This document shows, in pieces, positions 11,442-24,742 of a stretch of 64,000 bases of DNA. The notes below the pieces were generated by a model. It saw nothing but the letters and a program-made list of their open reading frames with translations. It was not told where the DNA came from and searched no databases. Each line of letters opens with the position of its first letter. The stretch's first letter is position 1. This DNA is from Lamellibrachia columna. Its lineage: Eukaryota > Annelida > Polychaeta > Sabellida > Siboglinidae. Made by a program: the position numbers and the translations under genes. The stretch spans positions 19,196,198 through 19,260,197 of the forward strand of contig OY759262.1 of the NCBI GenBank assembly GCA_963662155.1, written 5' to 3'.

Positions 11442-11797
11442 CAATAAAAGTAACAGTAACAGTAGCAGTAGCAGTAACAGTAACAGTAACAGTAGCAGTA
11501 GCAGTAACAGTAGCAGTAACAGTAGCAGTAGCAGTAACAGTAACAGTAACAGTAGCAGTAACAGTAGCAGTAACAGTAGCAGTAGCAGTAACAGTAACAG
11601 TAGCAGTAGCAGTAGCAGTAACAGTAGCAGTAACAGTAGCAGTAACAGTAACAGTAGCAGTAACAGTAGCAGTAACAGTAGCAGTAACAGTAGCAGTAAC
11701 AGTAGCAGTAACAGTAACAGTAGCAGTAACAGTAACAGTAGCAGTAGCAGTAACAGTAACAGTAGCAGTAACAGTAACAGTAGCAGTAACAGTAACA
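11442..11797 (+). repeat. (AGTARC)n array, two-letter variant code
   Basis: About 356 bp made only of AGTAAC and AGTAGC hexamers in irregular order. It gives long Ser/Asn and, on the other strand, poly-Leu open frames that are not genes. Confidence 0.95.
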
Positions 11798-11799
11798 TA

Positions 11800-13915
11800 A
11801 CCGCGATTAGTCCAGTGAACGAGCTGAGAGACAACAGTAATCGCTGCGAGCGCCTTGTCTAGGCGGATGACGGTGCTTTATAAGATCACGCATTTATTTA
11901 TTTTATAACTTCACTAAATGGAAGTTTGCTATTGTCTTCACTCCACTTGACCAGCCAGACAGGTATAATGTTAGGGCGGCGAAAGGAACCTGCAAAGTAA
12001 TTCCTGCCATATCATACCTGTCGTCACGATTTCTCTTCCAATCTCTTAAACCTCTAAAAACGAAAAGAAAGCACACCTTATTGTGACGCATGTTTGATTG
12101 TTTAATTATCTTCCTTGTGAACACAACCTCGTTAAAAAAAACAGCTGTTTATTGCAGACATAAAGCATACATGTTCTATTTATACATACTTCCTAGTTTA
12201 GAAACAGAGTAACCCAGAGAGGTTTTCTGCACTTCCCACGCTTTTTCACCAAACAGACTCGGGAAGTTCGTAAAAATAAATTCGTGTTTTTTAACAAACA
12301 CTGGCTTCTTAGTGGGTGTTACTTGATTATTGTCGCGGTTGAAACGTTTGAGTTTGATGCTTCGCGTGTTTACGACACATAATAATGTCAATCAAAATGT
12401 TGGTGATTATTTTGCAACGATACATTGGCAATAATTATGACGACGCAGCTCGGTAAGAATAAAACTCTAGTGAGTTTGTTACTTTTATGTTGATAACAAA
12501 TTAATATTTACATACAGTATTCCAAACATTAGTAGCACGAGATAAACACCTATTGGAATAGGCAGTATAAAGGGTTATAATAATGCTAAACAACGTATAC
12601 AGTAAAATTAATACAACGAACTATCATCCTCCATTACAACATAAATACCTCAAAGACTATTAATTTACAGCATTGTGGGTAATAATGATAATAACATATT
12701 ATGTCATTACAGGAGATGCATTTCGACTTGACCATCGACAATACGTTCGTTCACGGCTATATTTATTAATATATTCCTGTAGATTCACCAGTTAACGCTC
12801 TCACATGTCCGTGTCTCCTAGCACTTCACTGTGTGGGCGAGTCCACCGATATAATAGATTTGTTTACGTGTCTGGGAAAGCCGACCTGTTAGAGTAGGCC
12901 TATAATATAATTTAATATAATATTTATTTTTATTTCTTCGTCTGATCAGGACCATGAAATTAGTTTTACTGTACTGTTTGTATATTCAAGTAGACATTAT
13001 GTCTTGATACGTCTTGCAGATCACATATTATATAGATCCATCCGTCGGGCTATTATTTTTATACGTAAGTCTATATTCACATTTCTGATTTCTTTGCACG
13101 TTCATATACGATCATCGGTCAGCTTTATTTGTGTGGCGATAAAGTCATCGTTGATCTCAGTCATAAATTAATTACCTATTCTAATAGAGATTCGACAGTC
13201 GCCCCGATTACAGTCGCCAGTTCTGTCCGTGGATCTCAAACATATTGCGTAAAAATATCTTAGTGTTCGCTAGATGGCGCTGCCAGTGCAACAGCTCCCG
13301 ACGAATGCAGCGAGAATTTGTCAAACGCACTGAATTTCTGGTTATAAAACAGCTGTTTGAATGGAACTGTATAATTAATGTGCGACAATATTACATCAGG
13401 CAAACGTTCTTAGTGCAACGATGTAAGCTTAGATGTTATGTCACGCTGCCGGGTTTTCACAGTCCGTCCGCTCCTACGGTCATAAACACGGCGATCATTC
13501 ACACCTTTGACGGCCGCATCCTGAATGGTTGAGACGGACAAACTGGAAACCCGTGTTGTCTCATACATGCGATGCGACGTTCACGACACCAGTTTGGAAT
13601 GCGCTCTTGTCATCGGTGGTTAGTGCGTTATCTCCGGTCATTTATACCAGGATGAGAGGGTGTCGGTATATTTTGCATGCCTGCGTCTTGAGTCATTAAA
13701 TTAAAACTCCCTAATAAATCAGGCTAAAATTGCTATTATAAACTGATGTGCAGTCTCAGCTCGTTTCTGTAGATATCTGTAATAACTAGAACACCTGCAC
13801 GTGTGAGCAAAATGGCATCCCATTTATTTAACACCGGCGAGGTTACCTTGATCCCCTTACAATGAACAATGCTATACATAGAGTATGTAAATACACAAAA
13901 CATACTCCGAATGAT
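11800..13915. other. Gene-free A+T-rich DNA
   Basis: No coding similarity, RNA gene or repeat shared with the window was recognised. The frame at 13245-13532 has no domain. Confidence 0.45.
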
Positions 13916-13919
13916 GCAC

Positions 13920-14645
<726 letters not shown>

Positions 14646-14649
14646 CTGT

Positions 14650-15474
14650 AAACTACATCCACGTCATGAATAGTAGTAGGGCCATTTTGTCATATAAAGA
14701 AGCGGTGATTTATACCAGGATGAGAGGGTAAATATCTATAAATGCGCACGTTTGTACCGGGTGACCCTCATCCATATTAAGTAGCGATTTGTAGTTTAAC
14801 GTGAAACCGTTCTTGGCAAATCGTCCATTAGCACAACCGGAACAAGCAGACCAGAGTAGTTTGTTGTTTAAGTATCGATTAATAGGCGTCGGAAGCTGTT
14901 TAATACCGATAGGGCCGAATGGCGTATCGGGGGCTAAAGTAGGCCTATATACTCGAGTCTCCCTTCCGTGCGTCCAATATATAGTGGGACCCAGGCCGCG
15001 TTTCCGACGCCTACGATAATAATGTTTCATTGTGTGTGGTAATAATGAGATAAATTTAGACGCTTTGGGAAGATGTCAGTGGAATGTTCACAATTTTGGT
15101 AGCGTAGATGTTTATAAGTGAAAACTCCTAATTTAGAACAATTGCTCACAAATGAGGGATGCGCTGCATATGCTAAAACCATGCAATTGTAGCAATTTAA
15201 TGCCTACTATTTTGTGTGGAACGTTGTGATTATATATTAAGCAGTTTCGGCAGTACGCCTTACACAAACAGGCAACTTTACACTGTGATCACATAATTGT
15301 ATACGTTGTTGGTAGACAGATACACGGAAATGAGCGAACTAGAAAGTCATAGATATTAATGGCAGTACAGTGTATAATGGCGCGTTTTAGCGAGTACAAA
15401 TATTACACAAACACGTGATTTGAACGGAGACAATGGCGTATTTAGTTATAGTAATTTGTTTGCACCTTGAAAAA
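14650..15474. other. Gene-free DNA
   Basis: Contains TTTATACCAGGATGAGAGGGT at 14709, a match to 13639, but no gene is recognised. Confidence 0.45.
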
Positions 15475-16150
15475 ATAGAGTCTGAACATGGAAAAGGGCA
15501 AAGTTGCAGGCTGCAGCATTTGTGCTGCACCATGGATTACATTTCCAGTTGTTGGTTAACAGAATTATGGACCTGTCAGTGGTTGAAGGGTCCCCTGGCA
15601 ACATTTTCTTGTTTTTGTGACATCTTCTGCCTTGATGTTCTTGAAAAAAATTCTTAATCGTTAATTTGCGTACAGGACTAAGAAATGTTAAGATGGTCGC
15701 CTGTAGAAAAACAAATAATGATCTGACCTCGCGCATCGTGGTTATTTTGTCGTAAGCCGGTAATGCATTATTGTTGAGGCAGATATTTCTACTTACAGAA
15801 TACGTTAACAGCATTTCTGCCGCCATCAGTTGTGTGTCTTGTTTCTATATATCATCCTCCGCTGCCCCCCATATAAGAAGAGTCTCCTATAGGAAGCCGC
15901 CATCTTACCTTCAGGAATGTCCGGGTCTCCCAAGGTCAAATATTGACCATTGCGTCGAAGTCCGAATTTCATTTCACGAACATATGCTATTTGAAAGTAT
16001 ACTTCACGCAAGTTACTGATAGATACACTATCAAACAGATGGTGTAATATAGTCGCAGTGCAATCAGATCGAGATTGATAGTAACCACAACGTTGACATT
16101 GCTGCTTATATATGAACTGCCGGAAATGTAAAATGCTTTCCGCCAATATT
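15475..16150 (+). repeat. Dispersed repeat family E, longest copy
   Basis: About 680 bp whose left half matches 45625-45995 (TTTCCAGTTGTTGGTTA, CTGTCAGTGGT, ATAATGATCTG) and whose right half matches 19395-19712 (ACAGAATACGTTAAC, AAGGTCAAATATTGACCATTG, CACAACGTTGACATT). Two separate partial copies covering adjacent parts show it is a real element of at least 680 bp. No protein is encoded. Confidence 0.8.
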
Positions 16151-17277
16151 ATTGTTAAGTATTTATTTGAATATTTATTCTAAACAATAAGACTACGTTG
16201 AAACCACGGTTTTGAACTTTTAGCGTTTTGGACGTACGTTATACGATTGTGTTTTCGAGGGGTAGTGTTTGAACTTACACTCCACCGGTATTCGACCTCG
16301 CGTGGTCCGAGCAGACTGGTGGAGGTGTAGTACGTTCCGCACTTTGCGCAACACGGTGCCGTTGTATGAACAGCACGACTGGTACAGAAACACGTTGTTG
16401 TGTTATCGAAACATGTTTTTCTGTTTTAACTGAGCGGTGCACGTGTGGAACTTCACGTGGAGCGCGGGCGGAAAGTGGGGAGAAAGAAGCTCGCTGTCCA
16501 GTGAGGATGGGAAACTACTTTAGTCGAAGTGGGTCGACTCGATCGTTTTTATACATAAACAAGACAAATTCAGCATTAAGTAAAACGACATCTGTCGTGT
16601 TATCGTGTGTGATTTTAGCAACAGACAACGGGAGAGTCCCCGTCAAAACTGGAATCACGAAAAGTAGATATGTTGGTATGGTGGTAACATTTTACATATA
16701 TGCAAGAAAATACGGTCAAAGTATATAGGCCCTACAGCAAACGAAAGTACAAATGACAAAACGTGTATATAATTTATAGGCTAAACCCAAGTACTGACAG
16801 GCGAAGTCAACACGGTTACGAATAAAACATATTAGAGTTCAAATTGCAGCGAACCGGTGTGACATTAGTTAATCCTATACGCACGTCACTGACAAACGTA
16901 CACGCAATTGATATGGAAATTGTTAACGTAGATAGCTATATAACATGACCAAATATAGCCGCATAAAACAGTCCCTGCTGGCTCTAGGATCAAAACATTA
17001 AATGCTAAAATACGTTACGAAGAGCGTAGACTAATTGTTCGCCACGCGTAACGTAAAAATGGTGACGTCATCGTTGGGACCATTGCGTCAGAGTGGTCAG
17101 TCCAGTGATTATATTATTCCGCGTGAATACGTATCATGTGCAGTGGCGCGCTGGTGCGTTTGACAGCGGAGTCCGGCTGGCAGCAAATCGGCGAGCCATG
17201 TGAAATATTTAAGAAGCCTGTCAGGTAGCTTGGCAGTGGTCAACGGTAGCATTATTAATGCAACGAACGCGGCCCTG
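16151..17277. other. Gene-free DNA with one unassigned open frame
   Basis: The + strand frame 16366-16728 (120 aa) is not low-complexity but shows no recognisable domain, and no convincing start or splice context. I do not call it a gene. CRE consensus TGACGTCA occurs near 17062. Confidence 0.35.
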
Positions 17278-17590
17278 TCAACGCACCTAGACGCACGCTG
17301 CTCACCTAGGTCTTGCCAACGCACCTAGACGCACGCTGTTCACCTAGGTCTTGCCAACGCACCTAGACGCACGCTGTTCACCTAGGTCTTGCCAACGCAC
17401 CTAGACGCACGCTGTTCACCTAGGTCTTGCCAACGCACCTAGACGCACGCTGTTCACCTAGGTCTTGTCAACGCACCTAGACGCACGCTGTTCACCTAGG
17501 TCTTGCCAACGCACCTAGACGCACGCTGCTCACCTACGACACCTAGGTCTTGTCAACGCACCTAGACGCACGCTGCTCACCTAGGTCTTG
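17278..17590 (+). repeat. Minisatellite, 38-bp unit, 8 copies
   Basis: Units read CAACGCACCTAGACGCACGC followed by TG(T/C)TCACCTAGGTCTTG(C/T). They are nearly identical; the seventh carries a short CTACGACAC-type insertion near 17535. Confidence 0.95.
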
Positions 17591-17989
17591 TCCGTTCATT
17601 GCAGGATGGAGCCAACAGCGTTCCATTTCCTCCTTTCTCTGTTTTTACCTTCTCTTTTCCAAAATACTCATGCACTATTCATACGTCATCGTACCAAGTT
17701 ACTGGCTTGGAATAACAGATGATGTCAGTTATAGCTATCCAAAAAAAAAACAGGATGGATCGTTGTGTTTTCATAGCCATCTACACGAAAGTGTAGATGA
17801 TATGTGAACCAATTGTTCACAAGCCAGTTATTTCTAATCAGTTTTGTTTACGTGAAGTGTACGTGTTCTTTCAGTAAGTGCGTTTTTACTCTATACGTAT
17901 AGTCACGACTACATTCAAACCTGCTCCTACTGCCAGTGGCGTATCCAGGATCTCGCAAAGGGGAAGACCGGGCTATTAACATAAATGGG

Positions 17990-18212
17990 CGGATATTACT
18001 CGATGATGCTGGGTTGAGCGACAGCGCGAGTGACCTAAACAGAATAATATTATGGACTAGAACTATAAATAATAATCGTCGGCCACGTTGCACGTGTGTT
18101 GGCGGAGATTACTCGACGATGCTGGATGAGCGACAGCGCGAGTGACCTAAATAGTAGAATATGGGCCAGGCTAGAACTATAAATAATACTCGTCTGCTAC
18201 ATTACACGTGTG
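17990..18212 (+). repeat. Direct duplication of about 110 bp
   Basis: Segments from about 17990 and 18108 share ATTACTCGA(T/C)GATGCTGG, GAGCGACAGCGCGAGTGACC, AGAACTATAAATAAT and CACGTGTGTT in order. Confidence 0.85.
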
Positions 18213-18315
18213 TTCATGTGTTCGCTACATAATTGAAATAATGATATGTTACATGCATAGCTAGGCCTATATACAAGCGTTCGTGTTTGTATGTTCGTCA
18301 GAAGTTTACAATAAA

Positions 18316-18400
18316 AATGGGGTGTGTGGGTGTGGGTGTGGGTGGGTGTGGGTGGGTATGGGTGGGTGTGGGTGGGTATGGGTGTGTTGTGGGTGGGTGC
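18316..18400 (+). repeat. G-rich (GGGTGT)-type tract
   Basis: Runs of GGG separated by 1-4 bases over about 85 bp on the + strand, compatible with G-quadruplex formation. It is internal and irregular, so it is not a telomere repeat. Confidence 0.85.
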
Positions 18401-18814
18401 GAGCGTGTGTGTGCGTAATGTGCAGTTATGTAATTTTATATTTTATGTGCGCTGACTGACTATAAATTGTTACAAATAACATATGATTCACACATAAGAA
18501 CAGTTCAGTGTGAAGTAATACAACTTATGATTGCATTGACCTTTCAACAACTCACAGTGATAAATGACGCATATTGTAACACAATACGTATGCAACTAAT
18601 TACTGACTAATGTAGTTAATCAAAAACTATAACTAATAAGTATGCTGAATTAGTCTGAAGTAACCATGTTTACACACTAATGTAACTAAGTGATGGGTGT
18701 AGTGAAAACAAGCAAAGTTGAGCTTATCTGAAGCTCATGTTAGCTCCCCTTAACACTTGTATTTACCGGTATGTATAATTATAACACATTACAACGTTTC
18801 ACCTAATGAATAGT

Positions 18815-19260
18815 ATCGGTTAATTTAAAATATAATTAAGAATACAATTTTCTTTATAAAGTGCCTTGAAAACCTGTATATTACGACAACTTTTAAGTTC
18901 ACATTCAAGAGAATTCCATAGTTTAACCCAATAATTAGATAAACACATTGATTTAATTTCAGTTCGAATGTACCTTCTTCTTTTTACATATTTACATGTC
19001 TGGTCTTGCGAATTGCTACAAAATGTACAAATAATTTCTGCAGGTTAACAGGCAACATGTTATTATATGCCTTGTACATTACTACTGCAGTCTTTAGATG
19101 AATTAAATCAAACGACTTCAGAGCATGCATCTTGTAGAACGTGGGATTTGTATGATACAAATGCTTGCCTCTACATACAATTCTAGAAAACATGTAACAC
19201 ATTGGGTCTATATGTGTTTCCACAAATTTCTGCAAAATAAGTCATGTATGGAAGAGCCAA
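18815..19260 (-). pseudogene. 3' end of a second-type LINE reverse transcriptase
   Basis: On the minus strand the frame reads YHTNPTFYKMHALKSFDLIH, then LKTAVVMYKAYNNMLPVNLQ and KLF. After a frameshift it continues RRRYIRTEIKSMCLSNYWVK, then LWNSLECELKSCRNIQVFKA and LYKE. This is the thumb-to-C-terminus pattern of a LINE family common in invertebrates, different from the other fragments here. The catalytic domain is missing and a frame break is present. Confidence 0.75.
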
Positions 19261-19394
19261 TTGACAGTATAAGACATATAGAGTCTTCTCAGTTAAGACA
19301 TGACATGCTTTATAAAATATTTCGGTTGTTTTTTTAATTTATGATTGCACCACAACAACCCGCTATCTTCGAAGGGAATGCGGGAATGTTTGGG

Positions 19395-19712
19395 AATTGC
19401 TGCATGTATTTCTATCTACAGAATACGTTAACATTTCATCCGCCATCAGTTGAGTGTCTTGTTTCGAAATATCGACATCCGCCCCCCCCCCCCATATAGG
19501 AAGCCACCATCCTATCTTCGGAGATATCCGGGTCTCTCCTCCAAGGTCAAATATTGACCATTGCTTCGAAGTCCGCATTTCATTTCACAAACTTCCGCTG
19601 TTTGAAAGTATACTTCACGAAAGGCAACCAGATCGAGATTGATACAGAAACCACAACGTTGACATTACTACTTATATGAACTTCCGGAAATATAAAATGT
19701 ATCCCGCTAATG
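19395..19712 (+). repeat. Dispersed repeat family E, right-half copy
   Basis: Matches 15771-16150 with several indels, including a longer C-run near 19482-19494 and a missing segment of about 45 bp near 19620. Confidence 0.85.
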
Positions 19713-20514
19713 CCGGAATTAATGGAAGGATACGCTGAAATTATTAGTTTTTTTGGTCACACCCGGAAGGATCTGTTATCGGGTCATCTGTGGAAGGTTA
19801 TGTTTGTTCCGGGCTAGAAGTTGGGTATTCGTTCCTCGTGGAAAGGAATTGAAGAAACATACGCACAGATCCAGTAACACTATTTTAATAACTCGAGTCA
19901 CATAAATATCTACAACGGAATTCGATCGCCACGTTATACGTAATGGCTATAGTGTATGCTACGTTAAACGTGTGGTATCATGTAACCTTACTTGTTCTGT
20001 ACACATACATTGTTTTTCTTTTATAACTTAAGATATAAACTACTGCGCTGCAATTACAAATGTTCTCAATCGGCAGTAGGTGAAGCGATATCTACTCCAA
20101 ATGTTTCTATACATATTTTAACGTAGCTAAATGACTAAATGATCAACACACGTTGTCGTTCGTTCTATCATATTCGGAGTCAGACAGCCACCCAACAAAG
20201 ACCGCTTGACACTAAGTGTAAACTAGCTTAAACTGGTCATGCAGAATGTAAAGGGAACACCGTCGGTCGACAAGTTCGAACAAGCGGAGACAAGCTCATA
20301 CGTGACGTCACTGCAAGTCAGTACATGTAACAATAGTTGCAGAACCAGCTTGGGAACAATTACAGTACAATGTGTATCGGTGGCGAAACGAGAACTACAC
20401 AGTGCCATATTAACTATGTAGGGGGGGGGGGCTGGTACAAACGTTTTGTGGGGGGTGGCTTACCGGGTGTGTGAAAGACGAAGATCGAGACGGAGGTAAC
20501 CATACACCTTAACG
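19713..20514. other. Gene-free DNA
   Basis: No gene recognised. A CRE consensus TGACGTCA occurs near 20303 and a G-run near 20421. Confidence 0.45.
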
Positions 20515-20860
20515 TTTGCTATGTTTGAGAAAGAAACATTCACAGACCGTTGCCGACGACGGCGAAAAACACACATACAAGAAAATACAGCGTATGATGA
20601 CAAACGAGAAAATACAGTGTATGATGACAAACGAGAAAATACAGCGTATGATGACAAACGAGAAAATACAGTGTATGATGACAAACGAGAAAATACAGCG
20701 TATGATGACAAACGAGAAAATACAGTGTATGATGACAAACGAGAAAATACAGCGTATGATGACAAACGAGAAAATACAGTGTATGATGACAAACGAGAAA
20801 ATACAGCGTATGATGACAAACGAGAAAATACAGCGTATGATGACAAACGGAAAATACAGC
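20515..20860 (+). repeat. Family C copy 2 with 27-bp tandem array (10 copies)
   Basis: After about 65 bp matching 4690-4830, a 27-bp unit (GAAAATACAG(C/T)GTATGATG plus ACAAACGA) repeats ten times from 20581. The C/T variant alternates strictly for eight units, so the effective repeat is a 54-bp dimer. The unit length keeps reading frames open on both strands; the peptides are not real proteins. Confidence 0.9.
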
Positions 20861-21615
20861 GTACACGTCCGTATTTTCTGACGTTCACTTCACTCTGTCC
20901 ACCTTACGTCACTTTGAGGCGGTGTCACTTACACGACTATAGCACAGAAGTTGAACAGAGGTCAGACCCCGATTCGAGGGAAGTGAAGAGAGGCGATAAC
21001 CGGCTAACCAGGTGGATTATGATTGATTGTGCGGGGGGCTTTATTCGTTGCTATGGCTGTACTGTGCAAGATAAATTAGGCATTTTAGAGGTTCGACGAA
21101 ATTTAAACAGCATTTTGGTATAGTCAATTTGGGGTTACGTCCAAAGTACTTTGTTAACTTTTTTACCCGTGAGTCATGACTGGAAGTATGCGTCACACGA
21201 TTATATTACCCCCACGGAAAACCTGATAGGGTGAACGCATAGACATCACGCGCGTTTCGGGTCAGGTTCACAATCGCTCTCTTTGTAATGATGGCGTGCA
21301 CCCCCGGAAGCAAGCCTGTACAGGGAGCCAGTATGCCTACATGCGGGTACGGCGCATGGTCGGGCGAACAATGCAGCCTGTTGTTTAGTGTACGGTGCCT
21401 GGCCGCGGAACAATGTAGCAAGACAGCTCACAGACACCGCTACACTGTCCTTTGTTGTATGATAAGACGCGTGTTATACGATAAGACACGTTGAATTGCT
21501 CCGTTGTTTGATAACGCGCGCTGAAGTGTTTTTGCCTTCATGTGTTGAGGCCGATAAGTTCAAGTCTGTGTTGGTAACGGACAGGGAAGTTAATAAAATG
21601 TCCTTGAAAAGCAGT
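20861..21615. other. Gene-free DNA
   Basis: Continues the frame of the preceding array to 21123, but the non-repetitive part has no recognised domain. Confidence 0.4.
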
Positions 21616-21629
21616 CGCATGTGTATACG

Positions 21630-21807
21630 TGCGTGCGTACGGGCCTGCGTGCATACGTACGTGCGTGCATGCGTATATGCGTGCGTACTAACGTCATTAA
21701 GCATAACTTTTTCGAATATTAAAGGGAGTTCATGTGCATATTTGTTTCGAAACGTAACTTCTCTAAATTCAAGGGGGGCTGGCGAGCATCGAACAGAAGT
21801 AATAGTG

Positions 21808-21868
<61 letters not shown>

Positions 21869-21897
21869 TGTGTGCGTGCGTGCGTGCGTGCGAGCGA

Positions 21898-21948
<51 letters not shown>

Positions 21949-21977
21949 TGTTTGTGGTGTGTGTGTGTGTGTGTGAA

Positions 21978-22053
<76 letters not shown>

Positions 22054-22055
22054 TG
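21630..22055 (+). repeat. Compound (GTGC)n and (GT)n microsatellites
   Basis: (GTGC)-type tract 21630-21690, (GT)n about 21809-21866, (GTGC)n about 21873-21950 and about 21975-22055. One-base changes interconvert the motifs. Confidence 0.95.
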
Positions 22056-22500
22056 TGCAGTGGGGATGACTAGACAATGTGTTTGATGATGGAGGTAATG
22101 GTAACCTTGAGCTGCTTAGTTTTATATAAAAAATATGGCCCACAACACTAACGTCTTTGTGTTTCACCAACCCTAATTAAACAGACAGTAATGTTGTGTT
22201 ATGTGATCGTGTTTTAGTCTGTATTTAGCGCAAATATTATGAAAGCGTGAACGCAGTTATTGTCTGCAGCAAAAACAAGTATTTTTTTTAAAGTTCATTC
22301 TACGTTCGCACGGCTGTTAAAACAACGTGACGTACGTAAAATGATAAAAAAATGAAGTGTCATAGGGAAGTGGAGAAAGAAAATGTGTTATTTTTCTTAT
22401 TTGCACGCGACATATGTTTACGAAATGGTGGCCAAAGTTTTTGTTAGTACTATAGTATTAATTTGTATTACCTTCGGAAGGCATGAACTGATCACGCGGC

Positions 22501-22603
22501 ATACATGCAACACACCTCGTGATACATGCAACACACCTCGTGATACATGCAACACACCTCGTGATACATGCAACACACCTCGTGATACATGCAACACACC
22601 TCG
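22501..22603 (+). repeat. Minisatellite, 21-bp unit, 5 copies
   Basis: Unit GATACATGCAACACACCTCG plus T, essentially identical in all copies. Confidence 0.95.
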
Positions 22604-23562
22604 GAACCGCCGCCCTTTGATATCGTGAATTTCTGCTTGTCTTTCTTCCTTCTATCTTCTGGAGAACAAACACTGATTTTGTGTTGATACGACAAACTTG
22701 AGGAAGGAGTCAAGCGTGAACCGCCAACAGCACATACTGGCAAGCACTGGAAGGAACAGCCTAATTTGACTGAAAAAAAAATAGCATTTCCTGGTCAGTC
22801 TGTGTATGTTTTAGGCTGTGGACAAAACACCAAAATATATACGCAAGATAGGTATTATTTTATAATATGAATGTGTAAATGCTGACCCAATATTTCATAA
22901 TGTCAGTTTTAAATGCTGACCCAATGGATTACTTTGAGTAATGACAGTGTATTTTGCTTGCACAATCGGGGCCCAACGAACCCGCTTTAACAACATTGAA
23001 TCTGATTTTATTTGATAAGTATATATTTTGTAGCCCCACAGATGGTGCCACAGCGTTATAAGGATCCATATGGCTTCATACGGAATTTCAAGTCAAACGT
23101 ACGGAATTCATCTAACAAAATGTGGCATGTCTGCCGATATAATGGATTATATTTGGGCATCTATCGTAGGTTGGATTTACAATGTCCCCTCACATATACC
23201 GACAAATGTCCGCATCTGGCATAGTCGGGCCAACGTGAGTAGACGCTGTGACTGTTGTTTGTAGAACCGGAGCTCGGAGGCCGGTTATTGCAGTACACAA
23301 GCCATCGGCTGTAGACAGACACTGGCTTGTTTATGTCCCCGCCGCAGGGCACGTCAGACGGCCGTAGATGAACGTGATCGATCGCGCCGACTCGATCTAT
23401 AAACAAAACGTAATACTTACACTTGCGCAATAACATGTGCAGTAGTATACATCTGACACAGTATATCCGTTGTTTTTATCACCTAGATGTTTTCATATTT
23501 CGTTGTTATGATCTCATCCACTGATGCCGATATGTTTCACCGCTACTAAAGCAGTCGTTATA
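22604..23562. other. Gene-free DNA
   Basis: Contains a short direct repeat AAATGCTGACCCAAT (about 22878 and 22911). No gene recognised. Confidence 0.45.
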
Positions 23563-23564
23563 TT

Positions 23565-23946
23565 TAAAGGTGCTTAATCAATTAATTGTTTTAGTCTCAT
23601 TTCAAATTAGGCTTGCGAAACACCAAACCTACCTAGTATCCACTACAATATGCTAGCTCGTTTGTGCAACTTTTGTCTGTATAGTTTTTTTGTGTGAAAT
23701 CATCAGACAAACTATTAAATTAGTTAATGCTTATTCAAGCATTTACAGCGTTTACCATTTTGGATATGCACTGTTTTGATCCTTACCAGATCTAACGACT
23801 AAAGTCAATTATTTCGATGATTAAAAAAATAGGCATTTTTATTAAATCGACTGCGGATACTACATAAACCATTCAAACACTACATATTTGGACACCAATG
23901 AACTGGATTTGTGCTAGGCTAAATCACTTGAGGAAGCAGTTTTAAG
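23565..23946 (-). mobile_element. Family A element, copy 2
   Basis: Reverse-oriented copy of 7557-8203: TTTAGTCTCATTTCAAATTA, GCTAGCTCGTTTGTGCAACT, CCAGATCTAACGAC and the terminal GCTAGGCTAAATCACTTGAG block occur in the expected order. It lacks the internal 48-bp array segment. Confidence 0.8.
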
Positions 23947-24656
23947 CGACGTCGTCTTTCTATTGTGATTACATCTATGGAAGCAATCAAAAGAATGCTG
24001 CGGCATTTCTTAATATAATAGTGTGATAACCACCAGGTCCTAAATACGATAAAGATATCAGTCAAACATTACTCCTGTGAATGCGGTCCATGGTACGGTG
24101 TTGCCTATCACCAGTGCCTCTGTGACGACCACGTGTTGTCTTCGTTGACTACAAACGGACTTTGTTTCATGGCCTAACGAATCATTGTGTAAACTTATAT
24201 TATAATAAGCAGTTGGAATACAGATAGCATCACTCATAACTCAAGTAGTCGTTAGTTTTTGTGTTGCTGTTGTTGGCCAAGCTTCATGGGAAGGGAACTG
24301 ATAAACTGGTCTAGTCCTACTGTAATGTACTGTTGTCTGCGCCGGTTCTTCGCGTGACACTCGGCAGTAACGCGATAGCATCACTCCCCCCCCCCTCCGT
24401 AGCTCTGCTCTACCGCCGCTAACATGCGTCAAAGTAATCAATCATAACGATGTGCCAGGGCAGCGACTACTGCCAGGGCGTCTAGTGCTATCTCGCCACG
24501 TCGTAGTCGGCTACCCAGAACGACTGAGCCGCGACCGCAGGCATTCCTGTCTTACCAACGGCGTATGTCTCCGTGTTGGATGACACAGAAAACACGCGCA
24601 TTTTAATAATAATAATAATAATAACATCAACAACAGCAATGATAATAATAATACAT
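23947..24656. other. Gene-free DNA
   Basis: A short ATA-type tract at 24604-24655 precedes the next microsatellite. Nothing else is recognised. Confidence 0.45.
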
Positions 24657-24658
24657 CA

Positions 24659-24742
<84 letters not shown>
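24657..24742 (+). repeat. (CACG)n microsatellite
   Basis: About 21 perfect tetranucleotide copies. Confidence 0.95.

Noticed and set aside
11370..11862. Poly-leucine and Ser/Asn open frames of about 150 codons
   Set aside because: Entirely from the AGTARC hexamer array; not a protein gene.
18316..18400. Telomere-like repeat
   Set aside because: GGGTGT/GGGTGG/GGGTAT mixture, not a metazoan TTAGGG array, and internal to the window.
20460..21123. 200-codon open frame
   Set aside because: Half is the 27-bp array; the rest has no recognised domain and no start or splice support.
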